A stretch of DNA of 64,000 nt from Isochrysis galbana (taxonomy: Eukaryota; Haptophyta; Isochrysidales; Isochrysidaceae), in NCBI GenBank assembly GCA_018136815.1, contig CM030931.1, forward strand, positions 11,400,612 through 11,464,611. The letters are read 5' to 3'. Each line of letters opens with the position of its first letter. The stretch's first letter is position 1. Below are positions 1-8,721 of this stretch, piece by piece. Position numbers and translations under genes: made by a program. Under the pieces are notes generated by a model that made no database searches, was not told the DNA's origin, and saw only the letters and a list, made by a program, of their open reading frames with translations.

Positions 1-250
1 TGGCAGGGTTGTGTTGAGGAGTTGTGTGGTGTTGGAATGTGTTCAGTCCTTGTGGTGTTGCGGGCTCGGATCAGGTTGCGGCTCGCGGGTACCTGGGTTG
101 GCGTGGCCCTGGGTGGTGGCTGTTGCGGCTGCGCGGCGTCCAGCATATCCTGGTCGGCCGGCGCGGTGGGGTGGGAGGAGAGAGGAGAGGGGAGCGTGGC
201 GCGCTCCATGACCCTATCGTTTTAACGATAGTTGGTTCGTCAGGAAAAAG
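1..250 (-). repeat. 5' end of interspersed family B (retroelement-like), reversed
   Basis: The reverse strand carries the family B start, ATGGAGCGCGCC, beside a short palindrome (ACCCTATCGTTTTAACGATAG). The same start occurs at 24,750, 49,171 and 61,404 on the plus strand. The frame behind it is proline/alanine rich, as in the N-terminus of an ORF1-like protein. The copy runs off the left edge of the window. Family assignment is inference; the repeat itself is seen. Confidence 0.55.
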
Positions 251-3050
251 ACACTGTGACAACTGCTGCTAAAAATAGACCAGTCCTTAAAAGCGCGCGC
301 CGTAGATGTTAAACGCCGATACTAGGGTCACGTGTGAATATTGTTGTATATAACTATGGACATTTGATCGCTCAATTCGACTGATGCCCCACAATCCACA
401 ATTGACGGAACGACACCTAAGCGCCGGCGCTCCGAACGCCCTTAGTGCCCCAGCGCGTTCGCTTTCGTGGTGGTGTGCGGCGGCTCCGGCGCAGCGGGAA
501 CGTAGAACGTAGCTAGCTAGCATGGCGATGGCGGCGGTAGTAAGTCGGTTGTAGGTGGTTGTGTCGGCCTGGGCTTGCTGTAGTTGATTGAAGTCTTGCG
601 GCTGGGTGCTTTCTAGTACCCAAATAGGCGAATGGACGGTGTTTCCCACTTCTTGACATTGTCGATGCCATTGTGCACTTTGCGCCCGTTCCGAGATCAT
701 AAAATGTGGTTTATGATCTCCTCCGGCTGAGGCTCGTTACAGCGCGCGCACGCGGCTATATATATATATCCCGGCTACCAGATGCCCCACCCCGACCATC
801 CCGACCCGCCCCTCGCAGGATTCGCCCTCTCTCCAACTCGGCATCGAGAACTAGGATCAGCTCACCGACGCGCCGTCCACGCGTGGCTGACGAGCCTCCG
901 CGTTGAGGCTGCCCTCGCGGCCCTCCTCTCTCTGATGGGAACCAAATCCGGCGCTGATCGATTAGATGAGACTCGTGAGCGGCCTCAGGACGGGCCACGT
1001 CGTGGCACTCAACGCCACGGCGAGCAAGAAAGCCCAAGCAAGAATTTGTCAGAGCGCCTCACATCGTATCTGGCGGGAACCCACCACCCAGAGCAGAAAT
1101 CATCTTCTGCCGCTTGCCGCTGGGCGGTGGGCTTGGCAGGCGCAGGCGGCTCCGCTGTTCTCGGGGTTATTTGTGTCCGGCGGGTCGGAGATGGCATCTC
1201 GGAGATGGTGCGATCGTTGCATGTCTAGGAGCTAGGCGCGGGCTAGTGGCTAGTGGGAGTAGTGGTACTAACGCTCAGATGTGTCATTATTCATCATTTA
1301 TAGTCGATCGATATCGATATAGATAGTAGATAGCGCCCTCTATGTCTATGTAAAATGTAGCAAACTCTAATAACTACGACTACTGTTTATTCTACCGCCG
1401 AGAATTGACTTTGTACAGCAGAATAAAATATTGTTTAATTGCTTAAAAACAACACTATGGATATTTGATGGCTCAATCGAGTCCGTCCCACGTTCAACGG
1501 AACGCGACCTTGGCTACAAAATGGTTTTACAATGCTTGTTTGACCGCTCTACAACTAGCGTGATGCATCCTACTGGCAGACGAGACGTTGGCCAGCATTG
1601 TGCCATAGCTGGTAGCCTTGAATCCTGGGTTCTTCGAGCAGCGTCTCTGAAGATTGGCTTCCTTTCGTTAGAAGGCCACAAAGCAGTCCGTTGGCTGGGG
1701 CCACAAGTAGTGAGGCACTCATGAGCGAAGGAAAACTAGCCTCTATAGGGTGACCGCTAGGGCAATGAATCACATTATGCTGCAGGCGATCCTGCACTCG
1801 AGTGGTGCGTGATGATCGGAGACCCAGCAAATACCTAAAATGCGAGAAGGCCACAAGGGTTGGTCAGCGAGTAGTCACTTCCATACACCAGCACCCATAT
1901 GCATCTGCCCTTCTGCAATGAATATGTATGCATAGGCGGCTTACAACAGCCGTTGGCATAAGATGTCAACTGAAAGTCGTCGTCATCGTCGTCAACTCTA
2001 GTGACCGCCCGGGCCTGGCCGCCTACTCGGCGTGTCTGCACCGACTTGTCTCCAGGCGCTGTAAAGGTAGTTGGCGTCACCGTGGCCTTGGCGGGCTTTG
2101 CAGGGAAAGCCTGATCCATGTCTTGGCGGATAGCCCTCGTCTACGAAAGGGCGGGGAGTGAGAGGAGAGTAAGAGGAGACGTCTGGACGCCGTTCATTGG
2201 CCGCTCGTCGATCGGTGTAGCAAGCGCACCTTGCGGCGTTGAGTGCAGCCCGCGCAGCGCCGGCTGGTGGAGGGGGGGGGGGGGGGATCTGTCTGTCTGG
2301 GGAGGGAAATGGGGCGGGCGCGGTGTGTTCATGTGTTCATTTTTCTTCAGTTCTTCTTCAGTTCTTGTAAGAGTTTTCTTGTCTTTGCTGGTTTAACCCT
2401 AGCAGTGCTGCGGGTCCAAAGTCCAAAGCCCTCGACGGCGAGAGCCGTTGCTCTCCTCTTCACCCCATCCCGACCCTCTCTCCCACGCGCCTGCGCGCCT
2501 GCGGCCTGCTCTCAGGCACCTGCTGGGGCTTGTCAGGGGCCAGGGGCCAGGGGCTAATGGGATTAGGGCGGTCGAACATCAAACAGAGTTTTTACCTACT
2601 AACTAATATCTAATATGGTAGGGGGGGGGGCATTTTTCCTAACGAAGCAAATGAACAATGAATTCAGAGAAGAATTGAGACAGCGTTGTGAGAATGCAAG
2701 GCAGCGTTGTAGAAATTCAACTGCCAGGAGCGCAAGGCAACTAGTGCTAGTGGAAATTTGTGGTGTTTGGTGTTTGGTGTTCTGCTGTTCTGCTGAACAA
2801 CCTGTTATGAGCAATGATGAGGGAACCAATGTCGTACCCAGAAAGTGTTTACGAAAGGCCAAACCCAATTATCTGAACTTTTCCGAAAAGCTGCCTCACT
2901 GCGTTCGGCGTCGGCAAGCGCCCGGGAAATACAACAAGCACGCTCAAACTTACGGTCAGCTAATGCTAATGCGCAAAGCGCGCCAACCAACTAGCTAATT
3001 TCTATTTTGTTGGAGCGGGTGTGGACAGTGGACAGTATGGGTATGGGAAA
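250..3050. other. Gene-poor repeat region
   Basis: No convincing gene. A repeat also found at 20,250 (GGACATTTGATCGCTCAATT) lies at about 358-377, and a related version near 1,450-1,510. The 3' end of family A (AGTAGTGGTACTAA) is at about 1,258. A poly-G tract is at 2,271-2,286. One end of the GGGCGGTC TIR family is at 2,566, preceded by TA; I found no partner end. A frame at 782-1,228 could encode 148 residues with a small hydrophobic stretch near its end, but has no family signature and I do not call it a gene. Confidence 0.5.
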
Positions 3051-3055
3051 TGCTA

Positions 3056-3360
3056 GGGCGGTGCCCGGTGCCTCTCGGGACGCGCCTTTATGCCGAGCCA
3101 AGGCGACGCCGTTCTGGTCGCGTACGGGGTGCTCCTGGGCCTCTCCTTGGGGGTGCTCGCGGGGGGGGGGGGGGGGCTCATGGTAGGGTGAGAGTCCCCA
3201 CAGGGAGGGGAAGAAACCCTGAGGGAAAGGAGACCAAATGAAGGCAAGCCGCCTGCCCAGGAGCACCACGTACGCGACGAGAACAGCATCGCCTTGGCTC
3301 GGCATGAGGGCGCGCCCCGAGAGGGTCTCCTTCGACAACGCCTGTGCCATCCACAACGCC
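3056..3360. pseudogene. Inverted pair of cytochrome b561 gene fragments
   Basis: Plus-strand bases 3,075-3,190 read as the last part of a cytochrome b561 domain (RALMPSQGDA, then VAYGVLLGLSLGVLAG). Bases 3,255-3,355 carry the same segment on the minus strand (LSGRALMPSQGDAVLVAY). A longer plus-strand copy lies at 7,480-8,020. The two scraps are separated by the recurrent ACCAAATGAAGGCAA motif. They are too short to work and look like host exon sequence captured and duplicated by a mobile element. The b561 identity rests on the longer copy. Confidence 0.6.
3211..3255 (+). repeat. ~45-bp interspersed motif, copy 1
   Basis: Contains GAAACCCTGAGGGAAAGGAG directly followed by the core ACCAAATGAAGGCAA and GCCGCCT. 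The same unit is nearly identical at 12,464-12,507. Related versions are at 8,066, 47,258, 58,489 and 58,741. On the reverse strand it reads as a pyrimidine tract ending in CAG, like a 3' splice site. Confidence 0.7.
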
Positions 3361-3651
3361 TGGGGAGCCTACTCGCCGGGGGATGGGGTAGAGGGGCTGT
3401 GGATGGGAAGGGGAGGGCGTGCCTCTCTCTCTCCGCGCGCCCGCCCCAAAAATATCTGACGAGCAAGGTTGCTCTCCGGCGGGGGCGTCTCGTCCGCTCT
3501 TTCGCGGAGACACGTCCTTCAAGAGGTGTTTCCCTGTTTACTCATTATTACCTTGTAAGCTTCCTCGACTACGTCATGATATTCTTCGTTTAGCTTATGA
3601 ATGTCACGAATAAATTTGCCGGCATATTCTTGAGAGTACTCACTGACGATC

Positions 3652-4118
3652 TCAATGAACAATTTGAGCTTCCGTTGCAGTTCGTATTTTTGTGTTATTG
3701 CTACGTAGTGATAGCAGCTTCTTTTTATTGAATACCGGGCAGTAGGCTTCTAAGACTTTGTCGTATCTTTCCTTGAATTCTCGCAGATGTGTTTTTAAGT
3801 GATTGCTAACTTCAGGTTTGGTAAGTACGTAGTTCTCGATATGGGTTACGGGACCCCTCATCCAATGTGTCAATCTCTTCCAGAGCTTTAGACAAAGCTG
3901 TCCCTAAACGAAATTGGTTCGGGTGTTTTCTTGGCCAATTCCTCAAGGGTACTTACCATAGTTGTGTAAGAATCCACTCGTTTTTTGAACTCAGCCGCCA
4001 TTTTCGCATAAGATCTAGTATGTCGGGCTAACCCATGGGTTTGGTACTCTTGCGTTAGTTTAGTCAGGTGTAACTCACTTTTTATCTCTTTCGATCTCCG
4101 ACAATACGCTAACGTCAC
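3652..4118 (-). pseudogene. Virus-like element: coiled-coil-type gene(s), fossil
   Basis: The minus strand holds lysine/glutamate-rich helical sequence (for example YAKMAAEFKKRVDSYTTM), codon use unlike the GC-rich host genes, and no domain I recognise. Small coiled-coil proteins of unknown role are common in Polinton-like viruses and virophages. I treat the whole span as one relic part of the 3.6-6.4 kb element. Broken. Confidence 0.4.
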
Positions 4119-4167
4119 TCGGCCGAATAGGCCGGAGTGCCCAATTTTTTAGCGCAACCGGGCGCCC

Positions 4168-4345
4168 GATGCCAAGGAAGTAGGGAGGGGCCGTCGGAGA
4201 ACCCAACAACCCCCATAGCCCCACCTTTTAAGATTTGGGGCCGATGCCAAGGAAGGAGGGAGGGGCCGTCGGAGAACCCAACAACCCCCTAGCCCCACCT
4301 TTTAAGATTTGGGGCCGATGCCAAGGAAGGAGGGAGAGGAGCGGC
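4168..4345 (+). repeat. Tandem repeat, ~75 bp x about 2.4
   Basis: Copies begin at 4,168, 4,243 and 4,317 with GATGCCAAGGAAG and carry the same GGGCCGTCGGAGAACCCAAC stretch. The third copy is cut short. The array lies between the divergent small genes of the virus-like relic, where it could have been an intergenic or terminal array; that role is a guess. Confidence 0.85.
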
Positions 4346-4382
4346 CCTCTAAAAAAAATGTGGCCGTGAATACAACAAACAA

Positions 4383-4710
4383 ATGACGGACTTGGTGGAA
4401 AAACTCTCGAAACAAATCCATAATTATTATGTGATTATAAAAAATAGCGAAGAGTGTATAGAGTTATGCGATCGCATGATTAATATACTAAATGTTATAA
4501 AATTGACTTCTAATGTATTTACAAATAGTATTAAAAAATACGGAAGTTGGTCAATTAGAACACAAAAAAATGCTGTATCTAGAAAATATCCGTCTAGCGA
4601 ACGAGACAATCACACGACTCAAACAACAAATACAAGATTTGTCGATGACCCCCGATACCACCACAAGGACTCGGTATAGAGCCGCTCTCTCAGGAAAGCG
4701 GAGAGTATGA
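4383..4710 (+). pseudogene. Virus-like element: small helical protein gene, fossil
   Basis: A short AT-rich plus-strand gene beginning MTDLVEKLSKQIHNYYV, with a heptad-like, charged C-terminal half (NIRLANETITRLKQQIQDL). No known domain. Its size and style match accessory genes of Polinton-like viruses. It faces away from the coiled-coil part at 3,652-4,118, with the 75-bp tandem array between them. Broken relic. Confidence 0.4.
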
Positions 4711-4797
4711 GTGAGTGCGAGGGTGGAGAGGCTACCCATGTTTGAATTAGTAGCAGCCATAATATTGAGTGGCTGGTGTGCAAGTGACCGCGCCCCT

Positions 4798-5244
4798 TTA
4801 AAATATTCTCACAGAGTTTGCATTCGCTGTGGATAATCGCTTGGTCACGGTCCTGATGACAAAGACGACCACCGCCACGAGCGCGGCGACGACCCCAAGC
4901 GTGACCAACAAGGCGGTCAGCATTACTTTGTCGAAGATGAAGCGGAGGGCCAGCTGTGTTGGTGTTTCCACCGAGTCCGCACTGCACTCGACGTGGAGCG
5001 AGCGCACCGGGTGCGTCCACCCGATCGCCTTCAGGTCGACTTCTTCACGGCGCTTGTCTTGTGCTTGCGGGTCGTCTACCGACGGGCCGTGTATGGTCGA
5101 GCTCACGCCTTTGGAGTGGGGCTCGGAAAAGATAGTCATTTTGCACCCCATCCTCGCAGATGCCTGCTTGGGGTCCTGGAGGTTCACCTCGTACTTTCCC
5201 GTTCCAAAGCCATTCCTATCGACGCGCCCGGGGGCGTTCCCCAT
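4798..5244 (-). CDS. Small single-pass membrane protein of the virus-like relic
   Basis: A 148-residue frame starting at an ATG (MGNAPGRVDRNGFG). The N-terminal two thirds are polar. A strong membrane segment follows near residues 108-132 (LTALLVTLGVVAALVAVVVF), then a short basic tail. MGN at the N-terminus could be a myristoylation signal. It sits between AT-rich relic genes and its frame looks whole. Small myristoylated or membrane proteins occur in large DNA viruses and Polinton-like elements, so a virion or membrane role is possible; no family was recognised. Confidence 0.45.
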   Translation of the reverse strand: MGNAPGRVDRNGFGTGKYEVNLQDPKQASARMGCKMTIFSEPHSKGVSSTIHGPSVDDPQAQDKRREEVDLKAIGWTHPVRSLHVECSADSVETPTQLALRFIFDKVMLTALLVTLGVVAALVAVVVFVIRTVTKRLSTANANSVRIF

Positions 5245-5372
5245 TGTTACAATTTAGGCTCGCACGCACACGGGAGCGCCTTTTGTTTTGGGGTGCTTTT
5301 TATTTTTTTTTCGGGGGGGGGCGCTTGATTTTTTGACGCGGGTGGCTGCTTGGCCGCCGAGGCGCCTTGCCT

Positions 5373-6359
5373 TCATTCGGTGCCAGTTTTTCTTTTGTCA
5401 TACACGTCGGCTATATAAAACCCGTAACGAAACGCTGGGGTGAGTCCGCGCGGCGAAAAAAGAAGAAAGCGCGCGGGGAGGAAGACGCCGCGCGTCCTTA
5501 AGGCCTCGTAACATCGTGTTTGTGTTTGTATTCCGTGTCTGTGCGTTTCGTTACGGGTTTCAACGTTTGTCACGCGGTAGCGGCGAAGATCGTCGATGGT
5601 GTGAATGTCATCACTAGGCCATTCCATTTGAAGTCAACGAGATTGCGTGTATGAGTGTATTTAAGCTCGTTATTCTTCAACCCGAGTGCGAAACCTGCGA
5701 ATTGCCCAATCAAGACTGCATATTCGTCTTGATTATCTGATGAGTTGCCTCTTCTTATTGTTGTTTGGTGCAGTTTCATTTCATTAGGATTCAACGTGAA
5801 TGTTAGTACAGTATTTTGCCAGTTGTCGGGCAACTTGAATTCCACCATTGCGAATTTACAGCGTTCGAAGAACGTTCTGAATTCATCCTTGATATTGTTC
5901 GTGATGTCGTCCGGTAATCCGTTCAACCCCACCGAGGAGTCCTCTGAAAGGAGATTCGTCGCTTCCAAATTGGACCGGAAAACGTACGACCGGAGAGGCA
6001 TTCGGAGTGTTACGCAGCTGACCCCACAAGGAGCTGGCAATTTGGGCGACGCTCGACGGGGCTAACGTCGTCCCGTAGATCAACGAGTTCACGAGGCCGC
6101 GCGTGGTTGAGCCTCTGCTGACCGCGGGTGGCTGTGCGCACATGTATATTTTTATAACTTGGGAGAGAAGTACAACCTTGTACTCGAAGCGATAATCACT
6201 ATAGTCTGTTTTATAGCTTTCTACCAACGTAGTGAGTGCATTAAGTCTGTCATTATCCACAGCCTCGATTGGAAAATTGTCAACATTGTGAGTACTGTTC
6301 ACGTTGTTCAACAAAACCCTGCGCTCTCCATGTTTTTTAGGTTGAATGGTCACCTGCAT
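5373..6359 (-). pseudogene. Virus-like element: structural-type protein gene, fossil
   Basis: The reverse strand encodes a beta-rich protein of roughly 300 residues (e.g. LPDNWQNTVLTFTLNPNEMK and FKWNGLVMTFTPSTIF) starting MQVTIQPKKHGERR. Its size and beta-rich character would suit a minor capsid, penton or fibre protein of a Polinton-like virus, but I cannot match it to a named family. Broken, with few breaks. It neighbours the membrane-protein frame and the divergent oxygenase gene. Confidence 0.35.
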
Positions 6360-6510
6360 CGCCGAGTGGTGCAGGCCGCCGCCGGCTTCCGCCTCCGCGA
6401 GTCCTGGGACCGCACGGGCGGCGACTGGGTCGGGGTGCGCGACCCGCAGTGACGGAATACGTGCGCATCCTCAGTCTGTGTTTTTCGCTCGTGATTGGGT
6501 AAGGAGAATC

Positions 6511-7395
6511 ATGCGTACCAAGCCCACGTGTGCCCTGGTGCTCTGCGTCCTGTTGGCTTGTGTGATCACACTGCTATTGTGCCATGAGCGTCTCAAGAAC
6601 GCGTACATCGACCGCGTGACAGCGGCTCGGTTGAGGACCAACCGCAATTTGTATGCTCATTTCTCACAAGTCTTCGATATTCGCAATGTCAGAAGGGACG
6701 ACTTATTGCCCACCACCCCATACGACTGCAAGAGAGGACACGATGAGTGGGCCTTCTGCTTGGGCGCCTCGGAGTATGTACAAGCATTGAAGCGGAAGGT
6801 CGCGCGGGGGGATATCGATGCGTTGCTCAAGATGATTTTGCCGCACATTCATTGTGATGGGCGCGAGCTCAAGCTTGAGGACTTGATCGTCTTGGATGTA
6901 CTGTCCAAAGAGGGCGCGTACTTTCCCCAGATCCACAATGACATCCAGTGGGAATTCTATCCGAACGACGGGTTCCAAGTTTGGATGCTTCTTGAAAACG
7001 AGCACGAACAAAACTGGGGTAACATGTTCATATTTGATTCCAATGAAGGAGAGAATGGCCGTGTGAGGCTTGCAGACGACAACCAAACATTGATGTTCGT
7101 GACCCCTCGGCACGAAAGGGAGTCCAAGATCAGCCGATGTGCGAAGTATTTGGATTTCACGCCCGGAGATATGTTGGTATTTAGCTCCCGCTTCTTGCAC
7201 ATGTCCGACTTTCGCGTCCTCAAAAGCCGCAGGAAGTCGGTTGGCTTTCGCGTCCTCGTGCGTCGAAAAGGGTGCGCCGTACCGCCCCCGCGTAAGCTCT
7301 GGAACTTCGAAGCCGGGTATACCCTCGGGCAGAGCCTACTATACCATATCAAATGCTTCCGTGGCTGTACACGCTATTCGCTGTCGGGGATCTGA
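6511..7395 (+). CDS. PhyH-type 2-oxoglutarate/Fe(II) oxygenase, membrane anchored
   Basis: The frame encodes 294 residues from the ATG at 6,511; an upstream in-frame extension looks non-coding. A hydrophobic segment at residues 8-27 (ALVLCVLLACVITLLL) is a signal anchor. The catalytic core follows: an iron-binding H-x-D in QIHNDIQWEF, a distal His in FLHMSDF after a GDMLVFSSR strand, and the 2-oxoglutarate-binding Arg in GFRVLVRR. This is the order seen in the phytanoyl-CoA dioxygenase superfamily. Substrate is unknown; such enzymes hydroxylate lipids, small molecules or proteins. The gene starts about 150 bp from the divergent structural-type relic, so it may be virus cargo or a host gene captured there. 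All metal ligands are present and no intron is needed. Family confident; origin inferred. Confidence 0.75.
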   Translation: MRTKPTCALVLCVLLACVITLLLCHERLKNAYIDRVTAARLRTNRNLYAHFSQVFDIRNVRRDDLLPTTPYDCKRGHDEWAFCLGASEYVQALKRKVARGDIDALLKMILPHIHCDGRELKLEDLIVLDVLSKEGAYFPQIHNDIQWEFYPNDGFQVWMLLENEHEQNWGNMFIFDSNEGENGRVRLADDNQTLMFVTPRHERESKISRCAKYLDFTPGDMLVFSSRFLHMSDFRVLKSRRKSVGFRVLVRRKGCAVPPPRKLWNFEAGYTLGQSLLYHIKCFRGCTRYSLSGI

Positions 7396-7454
7396 AATCC
7401 CAGGAGCACCCCCCCCGGCTACCCGGCGAAGGGTTTGAAGGCACCGCGCGTCGC

Positions 7455-8023
7455 CAACCAGCGTGCTCCTCCCCTCGGGCGCCTTTTTCTCGCTCGCTTG
7501 GCGCTCCCGGCTCACCGGCGGCCTCTGGCTCTGTGTGCATCGCGTGGTGCAGGTGTGTTTCTCCCTCCTCCCCCCCCCCCCCCCCCCCCCCCCCATCGGC
7601 CCTCCCTCCCACGAAACAAGGCACCCCCCCCCCCGCTCTCGCAGGTAAGCGGGCTTTGCGGTGGCCGCCGCCGGCGTCGCGCTCGCCGTCGCGTGGGTGC
7701 CCCGAGGGCGCCACTTCTCGCACCCCCATCATACGCTCGGGGCCGTCGCCTTCGCCCTCGCCCTCGCCCTGCTGCAGCCGCTCAACGCGCTCGTGCGCGG
7801 CCCGCCCGCCGCCCGCACCACACGCCGCGCCGTGTGGCGGGTCGCGCACAAGGGGACGGGCTACGCCGTGCTCGCCGTGGGCGTCTACCAGGCCCTCTCG
7901 GGGCGCGCCCTCATGCCGAGCCAAGGCGACGCCGTTATCGTCGCGTACGGGGTGCTCCTGGGCCTCTCCTTGGGGGTGCTCGCGGGGGGGGGGGGGGGGG
8001 GGGGGGGGCTCATGGTAGGGTGA
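7455..8023 (+). pseudogene. Cytochrome b561 gene fragment (two exon pieces)
   Basis: The first piece, about 7,463-7,553, reads VLLPSGAFFSLAWRSRLTGG then LWLCVHRVVQ and is followed by GTGTGT. The second, about 7,655-8,023, reads VAAAGVALAVAWVPRG, HPHHTLGAVAFALALALLQP and AVWRVAHKGTGYAVLAVGVY. The spaced haem-ligand histidines, the QPL turn and the W-x3-H-x2-G pattern are those of eukaryotic cytochrome b561 (transmembrane ascorbate/ferric reductases). Poly-C and poly-G runs break up the region, and a junction with an open frame could not be found. It ends in a glycine run. Shorter copies lie at 3,075 and 3,255. I read it as captured host exons, not a working gene. Confidence 0.6.
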
Positions 8024-8065
8024 GAGTCCCCACAGGAGGGGATTTCTTTTATACCGACGCATCGC

Positions 8066-8110
8066 GTATTTGGAAACGAGGGGTACCAAATGAAGGCAAA
8101 CGACCTGCAG
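8066..8110 (+). repeat. ~45-bp interspersed motif, copy 2
   Basis: CGTATTTGGAAACGAGGGGT is followed by ACCAAATGAAGGCAA and ACGACCT. It is nearly identical to 58,741-58,783 and close to 58,489-58,527. It lies about 45 bp past the end of the b561 fragment, as copy 1 lies just past the b561 scrap at 3,190. Both b561 copies are joined to it by the same GGGTGAGAGTCCCCACAGG stretch. Confidence 0.7.
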
Positions 8111-8419
8111 TCGATCACCTGCTTCAGCAGAGCGATCTTCCGCGGCTCGGTCCAATCCATGCGCCACTTCTTGTTCGCGTCGTCCGCCTCGGCCTGCGTT
8201 CACGGCGTGCCGGGAGAGGGCGAGAGTGAGGTGATGATAGGTGAGGTTGGTGTGCGCGCGCGGGCTCGCGTGGCCCCGGTGCCGCCGCACCCCCACCCTT
8301 TCGCTCCCAGGGTGGCGGGCGCAAGCGCACCGCCATCGCTCGCGGAGAAGCAAAAAACTGGTAGTGAAACCCGCCAGAGTTGTTCTTCGCGCCCACTGGG
8401 CAGAGTTAAACAAACATGG

Positions 8420-8477
8420 TTTCACCGAGGTTTCACTCCGCGTTTGAAGTCAAACGCGGAGTGAAACCTTGGTGAAA
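8420..8477. repeat. Near-perfect hairpin, 28-bp arms
   Basis: Arms 8,420-8,447 and 8,450-8,477 are inverted copies with one mismatch and a 2-bp loop. They contain GTTTCACTCCGCGTTTGA. Nearby text (GGTGTGAACGGGCGTT at 8,537) recurs at about 19,440 and, reversed, at 61,150-61,180, so the hairpin probably belongs to a small fold-back transposon. Confidence 0.75.
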
Positions 8478-8721
8478 TCGGAGTGAAACCCCTGTAAAAA
8501 CCCCCGAAAACCCTCGGTTTGATTTTCATGTAGCTTGCCCGGTGTGAACGGGCGTTCCTCTCAGTCACTCTCCTTGCGGCGTGCGGCGGCGCGGCGGGAG
8601 CGAGGGGAGAGGCCCGCGGGGGAGATTGAAAGGGTGGGAGTAGCGAGGGCTGCGCGCGAGAGAGAAGCCTGAGGTTCGAGCAGGAGAGCCTGGCGTGTGT
8701 TCCGCCGCGCCACGGCGCGTC

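Larger units (their letters stand above)
3600..6400. mobile_element. Relic of a Polinton-like virus (virus-like element fossil)
   Basis: A block that is clearly AT-richer than its surroundings holds several short genes on both strands, in the style of Polinton-like viruses. Parts: coiled-coil-type frames at 3,652-4,118 (-); a small helical protein at 4,383-4,710 (+); a membrane protein at 4,798-5,244 (-); and a structural-type gene at 5,373-6,359 (-). No major capsid, packaging ATPase, integrase or polymerase was recognised and no terminal repeats were found, so it is partial. It is broken in a few places, but long stretches of sense sequence remain, so it is probably not very old. The oxygenase at 6,511 may have belonged to it. 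The family assignment comes from composition and gene style, not from a hallmark gene. Confidence 0.5.

Noticed and set aside
782-1228. 148-codon frame with a possible membrane segment
   Set aside because: Overlapped by open frames in other phases, no family and no splice support; left as unassigned.
4168-4345. Possible CRISPR-like array
   Set aside because: Units are adjacent 75-bp copies with no variable spacers; a plain tandem repeat in a eukaryotic setting.
7349-8425. Long minus-strand open frame of 358 codons
   Set aside because: Shadow of the plus-strand b561 fragment and of poly-C/poly-G runs; composition is Arg/Gly/Ala-rich without any domain.
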